This document shows positions 54,930 through 63,246 of a stretch of DNA of 64,000 bases, one piece after another. Under the pieces are notes generated by a model. The model saw only the letters and a list, made by a program, of their open reading frames with translations, was not told the DNA's origin and did not search any database. Position numbers and translations under genes: made by a program. Position 1 is the stretch's first letter, and every line of letters starts with the position of its first letter. The DNA comes from Gelidibacter sediminis (GTDB lineage Bacteria > Bacteroidota > Bacteroidia > Flavobacteriales > Flavobacteriaceae): NCBI RefSeq assembly GCF_004364975.1, contig NZ_SOBW01000007.1:1426001-1490000 (forward strand), in the 5' to 3' direction.

Positions 54930-55044
54930 GTTATCACGAAAGGCAGAGGGATTAGACCCAATGAAGCCTTAGCAACCCTTTACTCATAAAGAAGGTGCTA
55001 AATTCTACTTTATTCTGAATTTATTCAGGATTTAGACAGATAAC
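54930..55044 (+). promoter_or_regulatory. SAM-I (S-box) riboswitch upstream of split metH
   Basis: P1 pairs GTTATC (54930-54935) with GATAAC (55039-55044). The core CGAAAGGCAGAGGGATTAGA, CCAATGAAGCCTTAGCAACC and AAGGTGCTAAATTC matches the S-box consensus and closely resembles the metY copy at 38504, with differences mainly in the peripheral stems. Confidence 0.93.
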
Positions 55045-55071
55045 CAAAGTGTATTTCTCTCACTTTCCTGA

Positions 55072-55101
55072 TGACATTTTTATTTTTTTACAAGAATGTC
55101 A
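55072..55101 (+). promoter_or_regulatory. Hairpin that would sequester the metH start codon
   Basis: TGACATT (55072-55078) pairs perfectly with AATGTCA (55095-55101), which contains the ATG. The 16-base A/T-rich loop holds the ribosome entry region. It follows the SAM-I aptamer by 27 bases and could be its expression platform. Confidence 0.5.
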
Positions 55102-56097
55102 GATATAAAAACCGCATTACAACACCGTATTTTAGTTTTAGATGGGGCCATGGGCACCATGCTACAACGCTATAATTTTTCGGAAGAAGATTTCCGAGGC
55201 GAGCGTTTTAAAGAGTATCCAAGCTCCGTTAAAGGCAATAATGATTTGTTGTCGCTCACCCAACCCCAAGCAATTGCTGACGTGCACCGTAAGTATTTTG
55301 AGGCGGGTGCTGATATTGTGGAAACGAACACCTTCTCAGGGACTACCATTGCAATGGCCGATTATGACATGGAAGATCTGGTATACGAACTGAATTATGA
55401 ATCTGCTAAGATTGCGAAACAGGTTGCCGACGAATTTACCAATACCAATCCTGACAAACCCCGATTTGTTGCCGGAAGCATTGGGCCAACCAATAAAACG
55501 GCGAGTTTATCTCCTGATGTTAACAAACCTGAATTTCGAGCCATTACGTTTGACGAATTGCGCATTGCCTATAAACAACAAGTGGAGGCATTAATTGATG
55601 GTGGCGTTGATGTCCTTTTGGTCGAGACCATTTTTGATACTTTAAATGCCAAAGCAGCCTTATTTGCAATTGAAGAAGTTAAGGAAGAACGTAATATAGA
55701 CATTCCTATAATGGTATCCGGAACCATTACCGATGCTTCAGGACGAACACTTTCAGGACAAACGGTGGAAGCGTTTTTATTATCCATTTCCCATATTCCG
55801 TTACTGAGTGTCGGATTTAATTGTGCATTGGGTGCTGATCAGTTGCAGCCTTACTTGCAACGTTTATCCAACGAAACTGACTTTTACACGTCAGCCCATC
55901 CCAATGCCGGTCTGCCCAATGCGTTTGGCGAATATGAGCAAACTGCTGATCAGATGAACGCTTTAATTGAAAACTATTTGAAAGATGGTTTGGTCAATAT
56001 TATAGGCGGATGTTGCGGAACCACCCCAGAACACATTAAGAAAATTGCAGACACCGCAAAAAATTATCAACCTCGAAAAATTGAAGTGATCATTTAA
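55096..56097 (+). CDS. metH: Methionine synthase, homocysteine-binding module (split MetH, part 1)
   Basis: 333 aa, only the N-terminal homocysteine S-methyltransferase barrel of Met[25 protein letters not shown] (residues 12-35, abridged) opens the domain. The three Zn-binding Cys are in [13 protein letters not shown] and [11 protein letters not shown]. The remaining modules are encoded by the next gene, 83 bases downstream. This is a natural split rather than a frameshift: both proteins have proper starts and an intergenic spacer. Confidence 0.93.
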   Translation: MSDIKTALQHRILVLDGAMGTMLQRYNFSEEDFRGERFKEYPSSVKGNNDLLSLTQPQAIADVHRKYFEAGADIVETNTFSGTTIAMADYDMEDLVYELNYESAKIAKQVADEFTNTNPDKPRFVAGSIGPTNKTASLSPDVNKPEFRAITFDELRIAYKQQVEALIDGGVDVLLVETIFDTLNAKAALFAIEEVKEERNIDIPIMVSGTITDASGRTLSGQTVEAFLLSISHIPLLSVGFNCALGADQLQPYLQRLSNETDFYTSAHPNAGLPNAFGEYEQTADQMNALIENYLKDGLVNIIGGCCGTTPEHIKKIADTAKNYQPRKIEVII

Positions 56098-56102
56098 AGG
56101 TT

Positions 56103-56125
56103 CCTTCCCTTTTTTCAAGGGAAGG
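56103..56125. repeat. Hairpin between the two metH genes
   Basis: CCTTCCCTT (56103-56111) and AAGGGAAGG (56117-56125) form a 9-bp perfect stem. It is followed by TGGTTTTATTT, a weak tract at best, so it may be a partial terminator, an mRNA-stabilising hairpin or an extragenic palindrome. Confidence 0.6.
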
Positions 56126-56180
56126 TGGTTTTATTTCCTATAAAAGAAATGAAGTCGGAAGGATAAAAAACAGAAAGAAC

Positions 56181-58856
56181 ATGAGCAAGACTAAGAAATA
56201 CCTAACACTTTCAGGACTCGAACCATTAATCGTGACTCCTGAGAGTAATTTTATAAATGTAGGTGAACGCACCAACGTTACAGGGTCACGAAAATTCCTG
56301 CGACTTATTAAAGACGAAAACTATAGTGAAGCCTTAGATGTGGCACGTGATCAGGTGGAAGGCGGTGCCCAGATTATAGACGTCAATATGGATGAAGGCA
56401 TGTTGGACGGCGTATATGCAATGACCAAATTTTTGAATTTAATTGCGTCAGAACCTGATATTGCCAAGTTGCCGATTATGATTGACAGTTCCAAGTGGGA
56501 AATCATTGAAGCTGGCTTGAAAGTGGTTCAGGGGAAATCAGTGGTCAACTCCATCAGCTTAAAGGAAGGCGAAGAGACTTTTATCAAACAAGCCAAATTG
56601 GTAAAGCGCTACGGCGCCGCAGTAATTGTGATGGCGTTTGATGAAGATGGCCAGGCCGATACATTAGACAGGCGTATTGAAATTTGCAAACGCTCCTATG
56701 ATATTTTAGTAAATAAGGTCAAATTTCCTGCTCAGGACATTATTTTCGATCCTAATATTTTTCCAGTCGCAACCGGCATGGACGAGCACCGATTAAATGC
56801 CTTAGACTTTTTTAAGGCAACCAAATGGATTCGAGAAAACTTGCCATACGCCAATGTTTCGGGTGGTGTCAGTAACGTGTCTTTCTCTTTTAGAGGAAAT
56901 ACTGTTGTTCGGGAAGCCATCAACTCGGCATTTTTATATCACGCCATTCAATATGGGATGAATATGGGAATCGTCAACCCAACCATGTTGGAAATTTATG
57001 ATGAAATTCCGAAGGATTTATTGGAGCATGTTGAAGATGTATTGTTTGATAGACGTGAGGATGCTACGGAGCGCTTATTGGATTTTGCCGAGACGGTTAA
57101 GGGCGACAAGAAAGAAGATGTTGCCAAAATTTTGGAATGGCGAAATGATGCCTTACAGGACCGGATTACGCATGCGCTGGTGCGCGGAATTGAAACCTTT
57201 ATCATTGAAGATGTAGAGGAAGCGCGTCAGCAAACGGGAAAACCTATTGAGGTTATTGAAGGCCATTTAATGATTGGGATGAGTGTTGTTGGAGACCTCT
57301 TTGGAAGCGGTAAAATGTTTCTTCCCCAAGTAGTCAAATCCGCGCGAGTCATGAAAAAGGCAGTCGCCTATTTGCAACCGTTTATTGAAGCCGAAAAAGA
57401 TGGCAAGCAGGAGTTTGCAGGCAAGGTTTTAATGGCGACCGTTAAAGGTGATGTTCACGACATTGGTAAAAATATTGTGAGTGTGGTTTTAGGTTGTAAC
57501 AATTATGAAATCATCGATTTAGGAGTAATGGTGCCACCGGAAAAAATCATTGAAACTGCTGTCAGAGAGAATGTCGATATTATCGGTTTGAGCGGATTGA
57601 TTACGCCTTCTTTAGATGAAATGGTGTATGTGTCCAAAGAAATGCAAAAAAAGAACATCAATATTCCTCTAATGATTGGCGGCGCCACAACATCTAGAGC
57701 ACATTCTGCAGTTAAAATTGCCCCAAATTACGGCCATACTGTCGTGCATGTTAATGATGCTTCGAGAGCAGTAACCGTGGTGGGTAATTTACTTCAAAAG
57801 GACAATCGCGTTTATAAAGAGCAAATTCGTGAAGAGTACGAAAAATTTCGAGAGCAGTTTTTAAAGCGTGGCAAACAGAAAAATTTCGTGACTATTGAAG
57901 AAGCCAGAAAACGCAAATTTAAAATCGATTGGAACACTACTGAAATTGTCAAACCTAACCAATTGGGCGTTCAAATTATCGAAGACTTTGAGCTTAAAAA
58001 ATTAGAGGCCTTTATTGATTGGAGTCCGTTTTTTAGAAGTTGGGATTTGCATGGCAAATATCCCGAGATTCTTACCGATGAAGTTGTGGGTGAACAGGCG
58101 ACGGAGTTGTTTGCTGATGCAAAAGCTTTATTGAAAAAAGTGTTGGATGAAAAACTGTTGAAAGCAAAGGCGATTTTCGGATTGTACGCCGCAAACACCA
58201 TTAATGATGATGATATTGAAATTTACGATGCTTCAGGAAAAACACAAGTCACTTTTTTAACCCTGCGGCAACAATTAGAAAAACGGGAAGGCCTGCCGAA
58301 TTTTGCGTTAGCCGATTTTATAGCGCCTAAAGATTCAGGAAAACAGGATTATATGGGCTGCTTTTGTGTGTCTACGGGTTTTGGAACCGCAGAATTAGCA
58401 GCGCAATATGAGAAAGATCTTGATGATTACAATTCGATTATGATTAAAGCACTAGCCGATCGACTTGCGGAAGCATTTGCAGAATATTTACATAAGGAAG
58501 TGAGAACCAATCATTGGGGCTATGATTCTGATGAGAATTTATCTAATGACGAATTGATTAAAGAAAGCTATAAAGGCATTCGTCCGGCACCCGGATATCC
58601 AGCATGTCCTGACCATCTGGAGAAAAAAACAATTTGGAAGCTGTTGCAGGTCAAGGAAAATATTGGTGTGGAAATTACAGATAGTTTAGCGATGTGGCCA
58701 GCGGCAAGTGTTTCAGGCTATTATTTTGGAAATAAAGAATCCAAGTATTTCGGACTCGGGAAAATCACCCAAGACCAATTAAAAGATTACGCCAAAAGAC
58801 GCGGTATTAGCAATGAGGAAGCGGAAAAATGGTTGAATCCTAATTTGGCGGATTAA
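56181..58856 (+). CDS. metH: Methionine synthase, folate, cobalamin and activation modules (split MetH, part 2)
   Basis: 891 aa. Residues 1-300 are the methyltetrahydrofolate (pterin) domain ([25 protein letters not shown]). Residues about 330-565 are the cap and B12 domain with [10 protein letters not shown], in which His ligates cobalt. The C-terminal 300 residues are the SAM-dependent reactivation domain ([30 protein letters not shown]). It works with the product of the gene upstream and needs methyl-folate from metF downstream. Confidence 0.95.
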   Translation: MSKTKKYLTLSGLEPLIVTPESNFINVGERTNVTGSRKFLRLIKDENYSEALDVARDQVEGGAQIIDVNMDEGMLDGVYAMTKFLNLIASEPDIAKLPIMIDSSKWEIIEAGLKVVQGKSVVNSISLKEGEETFIKQAKLVKRYGAAVIVMAFDEDGQADTLDRRIEICKRSYDILVNKVKFPAQDIIFDPNIFPVATGMDEHRLNALDFFKATKWIRENLPYANVSGGVSNVSFSFRGNTVVREAINSAFLYHAIQYGMNMGIVNPTMLEIYDEIPKDLLEHVEDVLFDRREDATERLLDFAETVKGDKKEDVAKILEWRNDALQDRITHALVRGIETFIIEDVEEARQQTGKPIEVIEGHLMIGMSVVGDLFGSGKMFLPQVVKSARVMKKAVAYLQPFIEAEKDGKQEFAGKVLMATVKGDVHDIGKNIVSVVLGCNNYEIIDLGVMVPPEKIIETAVRENVDIIGLSGLITPSLDEMVYVSKEMQKKNINIPLMIGGATTSRAHSAVKIAPNYGHTVVHVNDASRAVTVVGNLLQKDNRVYKEQIREEYEKFREQFLKRGKQKNFVTIEEARKRKFKIDWNTTEIVKPNQLGVQIIEDFELKKLEAFIDWSPFFRSWDLHGKYPEILTDEVVGEQATELFADAKALLKKVLDEKLLKAKAIFGLYAANTINDDDIEIYDASGKTQVTFLTLRQQLEKREGLPNFALADFIAPKDSGKQDYMGCFCVSTGFGTAELAAQYEKDLDDYNSIMIKALADRLAEAFAEYLHKEVRTNHWGYDSDENLSNDELIKESYKGIRPAPGYPACPDHLEKKTIWKLLQVKENIGVEITDSLAMWPAASVSGYYFGNKESKYFGLGKITQDQLKDYAKRRGISNEEAEKWLNPNLAD

Positions 58857-58904
58857 AGTCAGTTGGGGTTTGTGAAGAAAATTTCACAGGGACTCCCAGA
58901 AGGT

Positions 58905-58972
58905 ACGCAGAGCTACACAGAGAAGTTAAAAAATAATAATACGGCCAAGAAAGCATTCGTGTATTCGTGGCA
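58905..58972. repeat. Degenerate interspersed intergenic sequence
   Basis: The metH-metF gap contains ACGCAGAGCTACACAGAGAA (58905-58924) and ATTCGTGTATTCGTGG (58955-58970, a 7-base unit repeated after one base). A decayed reverse-strand relative (TTTGCCACAAATACATTAAT) occurs near 15443-15462. No gene is seen in either segment. Confidence 0.45.
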
Positions 58973-59001
58973 AAAAAAATCCCACATTGGGGAAATTACA
59001 C

Positions 59002-59958
59002 ATGAAAGTAACAGATCACATTAAACAAGCAAACGGAAATACACAATTTTCTTTTGAAATCTTACCACCATTAAAAGGGCAGCACATCCAATCAATTTTT
59101 GATAATATTGACCCATTGATGGAATTTAAACCGCCGTTTATTGATGTGACCTACCATCGGGAGGAGTATGTATTTAAAGAACAGGAAAATGGCCTGCTCA
59201 AAAAACAAGTGGTAAAGAAGCGACCAGGAACCGTAGGTATTTGTGCGGCAATTCAAAATAAATATAAAGTAGATGCCATTCCGCATATTTTATGTGGTGG
59301 ATTCACAAAAGAAGACACTGAGAATTTTCTGATAGATCTTGACTTTTTAGGAATCGATAATGTGATGGCGTTACGCGGGGATGCCGTTAAAACGGAAACT
59401 TATTTCAGGCCAGAAAAAGATGGGCATGAATATGCTAATGGCTTGGTGCAACAAATTAGCGCTTTAAATGAAGGCGTATACTTGGATGAAGAACTTCAAA
59501 ATTCCTCAAAAACCGACTTTTGCATTGGCGTAGCGGCTTATCCTGAAAAGCATATGGAATCGCCAAGTTTGGAAAGTGACATTCATTTTTTAAAGAAGAA
59601 GATTAAAAATGGCGCCGAGTATGTCGTGACCCAAATGTTTTTTGACAATCAGAAATACTTCGATTTTGTAAACAAATGTAGAACTGAAGGCATCACGATA
59701 CCAATCATTCCTGGATTAAAACCAATTGCTACAAAAAAGCAACTGAACTTGTTGCCACATCGCTTTCATGTGGACTTACCTGAAGATTTAATTTTAGAAA
59801 TTGTTAAATGCAAGGACAATGTGGCAGTGAAACAAGTGGGCATTGAGTGGTGTATCCAACAATCTAAAGAACTGCAACAAGCAGGCATTCCGGTGTTGCA
59901 TTATTATTCAATGGGGAAAAGCGATAATATTCAAACCATAGCATCGCAAATTTTCTAA
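59002..59958 (+). CDS. metF: Methylenetetrahydrofolate reductase
   Basis: 318 aa from the ATG at 59002 (MKVTDHIKQ); the in-frame TTG at 58987 is a weaker start. It reduces methylene-THF to methyl-THF, the methyl donor for MetH. FSFEILPPLKG carries the catalytic Glu, and VTYHREEY, VMALRGDAVK, VAAYPEKHMES and TQMFFDNQKYFDF are conserved FAD and folate sites. Same orientation as metH, 145 bases downstream. Confidence 0.95.
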   Translation: MKVTDHIKQANGNTQFSFEILPPLKGQHIQSIFDNIDPLMEFKPPFIDVTYHREEYVFKEQENGLLKKQVVKKRPGTVGICAAIQNKYKVDAIPHILCGGFTKEDTENFLIDLDFLGIDNVMALRGDAVKTETYFRPEKDGHEYANGLVQQISALNEGVYLDEELQNSSKTDFCIGVAAYPEKHMESPSLESDIHFLKKKIKNGAEYVVTQMFFDNQKYFDFVNKCRTEGITIPIIPGLKPIATKKQLNLLPHRFHVDLPEDLILEIVKCKDNVAVKQVGIEWCIQQSKELQQAGIPVLHYYSMGKSDNIQTIASQIF

Positions 59959-60057
59959 GCACTACAAGAGTCTTTTACATGGTAAATATGAAAGATAGGT
60001 TCCTACAAGCAGCACAATTTTAATTATTGCATTAAATTTGCCGCTTAATTTAAATTA

Positions 60058-61152
60058 ATGAGGCGTCTAATAGTAGGTGTATTGTGTGTAACGAATGCGA
60101 TCGTATTTTCCCAGGAAGATCCGGATGTGTTCACTCTTGATGCCAACTATTTCTACGGGACCATCTTGCAACATAATGCGGGAATTTCACATCTAATTAC
60201 AGATCATCCCTCAGGTGTCATTTTAAGTTTTAATAAAAAAACCTACGGATTCAAGCCTTGGGAGAGTCGCTACAATTATCCAGATTGGGGATTTTCATTT
60301 GTTTATCAGGATATGAAAGATTCTTATTTGGGTGAAAATTACGGGGTGTCAGCACATTATAATTTCTATTTTTTAAAACGAAACTTAAATCTTCGAATCG
60401 GACAAGGTCTTGCCTACACTACAAATCCTTATGATAGGGAGACTAATTATTCGAACATTGCGTATGGCTCAAAATTGATGAGTTCCACCTATCTCATGTT
60501 TAATTATAAAAAGGAGAATCTGTTTGAGGGCTTAGGTTTTCAGGCAGGACTTTCGCTCATCCATTATTCCAATGCCAATGTTAAAGCGCCAAATAGTTCT
60601 ACTAATACCTTCGCTTTTAATGTAGGAGCCAATTATATGATAGGTTATAAGGAGGAACCCGAGTTTCAACCGTCTACAGTAAGTAAGGAATTCACTGAAA
60701 ACATTAAATATAATTTCGCTTTTAGTACTGGGGTTAATGAAAGTGATATTGTCGGCACCGGACAATTTCCATTTTATAATTTAGCTTTTTATGCAGATAA
60801 ACGGATTAACAGGAAAAGTGCATTGCATGTAGGAGCAGAAGCATTTTTTGCCCAGTTTTTAAAGGAATTAATCTATTATTATTCGGTGGCATATCAAGAA
60901 CGAAACATTGATCCTAATACAGATTATAAAAGATTTGGTGTTTTTGTTGGCCATGAATTGTTCATTAATAAAATGTCTTTTCTAACACAAGTGGGCTATT
61001 ACGTTTATTATCCTTACGATTTTGAAGGGCGTGTGTATAACCGAATTGGCTTGAAACGCTATTTTGGAGATCAGTTTTTTGGAGCGATTACATTAAAGGC
61101 GCATGCGGCAAAAGCAGAAGCGGTAGAATTTGGAATTGGTGTGCGCTTATAA
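60058..61152 (+). CDS. Acyloxyacyl hydrolase / PagL-like lipid A deacylase
   Basis: 364 aa with a signal peptide ending near IVFSQ (residue 19). Mature sequence is rich in aromatic beta strands expected of a small outer-membrane barrel. LSLIHYSNANV near residue 168 gives the HxSNA motif of PagL-type 3-O-deacylases. The Glu of the PagL triad is not obvious after it (Asn is near the expected position), so activity is uncertain. It is longer than Pseudomonas PagL. Ten bases separate it from the GIN-domain gene. Confidence 0.78.
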   Translation: MRRLIVGVLCVTNAIVFSQEDPDVFTLDANYFYGTILQHNAGISHLITDHPSGVILSFNKKTYGFKPWESRYNYPDWGFSFVYQDMKDSYLGENYGVSAHYNFYFLKRNLNLRIGQGLAYTTNPYDRETNYSNIAYGSKLMSSTYLMFNYKKENLFEGLGFQAGLSLIHYSNANVKAPNSSTNTFAFNVGANYMIGYKEEPEFQPSTVSKEFTENIKYNFAFSTGVNESDIVGTGQFPFYNLAFYADKRINRKSALHVGAEAFFAQFLKELIYYYSVAYQERNIDPNTDYKRFGVFVGHELFINKMSFLTQVGYYVYYPYDFEGRVYNRIGLKRYFGDQFFGAITLKAHAAKAEAVEFGIGVRL

Positions 61153-61161
61153 AATTAAAAA

Positions 61162-61911
61162 ATGAAGAAATTACTATACATCTGTATTACAACCTTATTG
61201 CTTTCATGCAGCGGAAATAATATTCCTGATTGTTTTTTGGCATCGGGAGCAATCATCCAAAAGGAGGTTGTTGTTTCAGAATTTACTGAAATTGTTGTGT
61301 ATGATCGGGTGCAGCTCATTGTTAAAGAGGCGCCTGAACAAAAAGTGACACTGGAAACAGGTGAAAATCTGTTGGATGGTATTGCAATAAAAGTAGTAGG
61401 TAATCAGCTAATTCTAAAGAATAATAACAGTTGTAATATTGCCAGGAATTATGGTCTTACTAAAGTTTATGTGAGTTCGCCAAATATAACCTTTATCAGG
61501 TCTAGCACCGGATTACCTGTAGTGAGCGATGGTGTATTGAGTTACCCAGAGTTTAAAATATTTTCTGATGATACAGATGAAAAAGGTAAATACAACACGG
61601 CGGGAGATTTCAGAATGGAACTTAAGTGTAAGAATTTATGGGTTCGGAACAATAATATTTCAAATATGTATTTAAGCGGAACCGCAGAAAATATGCTGTT
61701 AGAATCGCGTTCTGGCGACTCTCGTTTTGAAGGTAGATTCCTTATTGTTCAAGATATTGAGGTTTTTCATCGCAGTAGCAATGACATGATCTTGAATCCA
61801 CAAAAGTCCATAACTGGTGAAATCAGGAGTACAGGAAACATTATTCTGGTCAACGAGCCTCCTGTGGTTGATGTAAAAGCTGTGTATAAAGGACAGTTAA
61901 AAATAGAGTAA
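61162..61911 (+). CDS. Head-GIN domain (DUF2807) lipoprotein
   Basis: 249 aa. The signal ends in LLSC, a lipobox with acyl-Cys at about residue 16. The rest is a right-handed beta-helix-like DUF2807 region (FTEIVVYDRVQLIVKEAPEQKVTLETGENLL, abridged; QLILKNNNSCNI). The function is unknown; such proteins are common in Bacteroidota envelopes. It probably shares a transcript with the deacylase-like gene upstream. Confidence 0.82.
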   Translation: MKKLLYICITTLLLSCSGNNIPDCFLASGAIIQKEVVVSEFTEIVVYDRVQLIVKEAPEQKVTLETGENLLDGIAIKVVGNQLILKNNNSCNIARNYGLTKVYVSSPNITFIRSSTGLPVVSDGVLSYPEFKIFSDDTDEKGKYNTAGDFRMELKCKNLWVRNNNISNMYLSGTAENMLLESRSGDSRFEGRFLIVQDIEVFHRSSNDMILNPQKSITGEIRSTGNIILVNEPPVVDVKAVYKGQLKIE

Positions 61912-61916
61912 GCTTT

Positions 61917-62810
61917 TTAAACCGTTAATTCTCTAAACAAACTTTCTAGATTCTTGTTTTTCTGATTCAGTTGTAAGATTTTTAATCCGTTGTCATGCGC
62001 AAAATCAAAAACGCTCGGACGCATATCTTCTTTAGTTGAAAAGGTCATTTCATAAATGAAATCGTGCGTATTCTTTACATTTTGAATGTGTTTTAAACGA
62101 TTTAGCAATACGTCTTCCACACGGTAATCAAACTCTACTTCTATTATTTGTGCTTGATCAGCTTTTAAATCGGTGAGTTTTTTATCGGCAACAATTTCAC
62201 CTTTGTTGATGATGATAACGCGATCGCAAATAGCTTCTACTTCTTGCATAATGTGCGTAGATAGAAATACTGTTTTTTCTTTCCCTAAAGATTTGATTAA
62301 TTCACGAATATCAACCAACTGATTTGGATCTAAACCCGTGGTAGGTTCATCTAAAATCAACACCTCAGGATTGTGTAACAGAGCATTTGCCAATCCCACA
62401 CGCTGACGATAGCCTTTAGAAAGCTGACCTATTTTTTTGTGAGCTTCAGGAGTTAGTCCTGTAAGTTGAATCACTTCTTTAATGCGTTCTTTGGAAACAT
62501 TATACACATTGGCATTAAACGCTAAATATTCTTTAACATACATATCCAAATACAACGGATTGTGTTCAGGTAAATATCCAACACATTTTTGCACCTCACG
62601 AGCGTTTTGTTGAACATCAAAGTCGTTCACTCTGGCACCACCTTCAGTAGCTTCTATATAAGTGGTCAAAATTTTCATCATCGTAGATTTTCCAGCACCG
62701 TTTGGCCCTAAGAACCCAACAATTTCGCCTTTATTAATCTTAAAAGAAATATTGTTAAGCGCTTTTTGATCAGCGTATAATTTAGTTAGATGAGTGACTT
62801 CAATGGACAT
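61917..62810 (-). CDS. gldA: Gliding motility ABC transporter ATP-binding protein GldA
   Basis: 297 aa. Walker A GPNGAGKST, ABC signature LSKGYRQRVGLANAL, Walker B VLILDEPTTGLDPNQL and the switch His in LSTHIMQEVEAICDRV are intact. Overall it matches the GldA subunit of the gliding-motility ABC transporter (with GldF and GldG, which are not in this window). Its stop codon faces the GIN-domain gene with a 5-base gap. Confidence 0.88.
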   Translation of the reverse strand: MSIEVTHLTKLYADQKALNNISFKINKGEIVGFLGPNGAGKSTMMKILTTYIEATEGGARVNDFDVQQNAREVQKCVGYLPEHNPLYLDMYVKEYLAFNANVYNVSKERIKEVIQLTGLTPEAHKKIGQLSKGYRQRVGLANALLHNPEVLILDEPTTGLDPNQLVDIRELIKSLGKEKTVFLSTHIMQEVEAICDRVIIINKGEIVADKKLTDLKADQAQIIEVEFDYRVEDVLLNRLKHIQNVKNTHDFIYEMTFSTKEDMRPSVFDFAHDNGLKILQLNQKNKNLESLFRELTV

Positions 62811-62898
62811 GCTTCAAGATATTTGGTCAAAAATAAGCATTTTTGATATGTAATGAATTAACGAAATCGTTGTAATATAAAAAGAACAAAAAAAACAT

Positions 62899-62928
62899 TT
62901 TGTTTATTCGATTTATTAGTTACATTAG
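62899..62928 (+). promoter_or_regulatory. Candidate promoter of the pheA leader
   Basis: TTTG (62899-62902), 18 bases, then TACATTAG (62921-62928), one mismatch from TAnnTTTG. The leader-peptide ATG is 12 bases downstream. Confidence 0.45.
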
Positions 62929-62940
62929 CGATATCAAATA

Positions 62941-63018
62941 ATGAGAACAGCAGTTTACACATATCAAACTTGGAATTATTTCTTTTTTAGCAAAAGGAAC
63001 GAGACTTCGTATGTGTAA
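62941..63018 (+). CDS. Aromatic-amino-acid leader peptide of the pheA operon
   Basis: 25 codons plus TAA. The peptide contains four Tyr, one Trp and three consecutive Phe (NYFFFSK, Phe codons 62980-62988): eight aromatic residues out of 25. It is followed by mutually exclusive RNA hairpins and then by pheA, the layout of a ribosome-mediated attenuator. It is too short for normal ORF calling. Confidence 0.85.
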   Translation: MRTAVYTYQTWNYFFFSKRNETSYV

Positions 63019-63073
63019 TTTATAACTTATAAATTTTATGTAAAAGTCTCGATGAAAATCGGGACTTTTTTTG
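63000..63073 (+). terminator. Attenuator of the pheA operon
   Basis: The terminator pairs 63042-63053 with 63058-63070 (core AGTCTCGAT/ATCGGGACT, loop GAAA) and ends in a T run. The competing antiterminator pairs CGAGACTT (63000-63007, inside the leader ORF) with AAGTCTCG (63044-63051), eight bases perfect. A third hairpin, AATTTATAA/TTATAAATT (63017-63035), lies between. A ribosome stalled at the Phe codons would leave 63000-63007 free; one reaching the stop codon would cover it. Confidence 0.82.
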
Positions 63074-63090
63074 TTAGTGAAACGTTCATT

Positions 63091-63121
63091 TTATGAGTTC
63101 GAAGGACGAAATAAAATGAAC
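63091..63121 (+). repeat. 31-bp direct repeat, copy 1, with mini-ORF
   Basis: Matches 63214-63244 at 29 of 31 positions. It contains ATG (63093), seven codons and TGA, encoding MSSKDEIK. Confidence 0.75.
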
Positions 63122-63132
63122 TAGTTGAACTA

Positions 63133-63152
63133 ATCCCGCCGAAAGGCGGGAT
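63133..63152. repeat. GC-rich hairpin between attenuator and pheA
   Basis: ATCCCGCC, loop GAAA, GGCGGGAT: an 8-bp perfect stem closed by a GNRA tetraloop, with no T run after it. Confidence 0.7.
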
Positions 63153-63213
63153 GCTGTTGAAAGTTTAAAGCTGTTAAGTTAATTATTTGTAATGGATCAT
63201 TTTACAAGATTGG

Positions 63214-63244
63214 TTATGAGTTCGAAGAACGAAATAAAATAAAC
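63214..63244 (+). repeat. 31-bp direct repeat, copy 2, with mini-ORF
   Basis: Second copy, encoding MSSKNEIK from ATG at 63216 to TAA at 63242, ending five bases before the pheA start codon. Confidence 0.75.
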
Positions 63245-63246
63245 AC

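Noticed and set aside
55096-56181. metH disrupted by frameshift (pseudogene)
   Set aside because: Both parts have complete domains, proper starts and a non-coding spacer with a hairpin; the split is natural.
36811-59958. Sulfur island as a horizontally acquired element
   Set aside because: No integrase, transposase, tRNA junction or compositional shift was seen; promoters and codon use look like the rest of the window.
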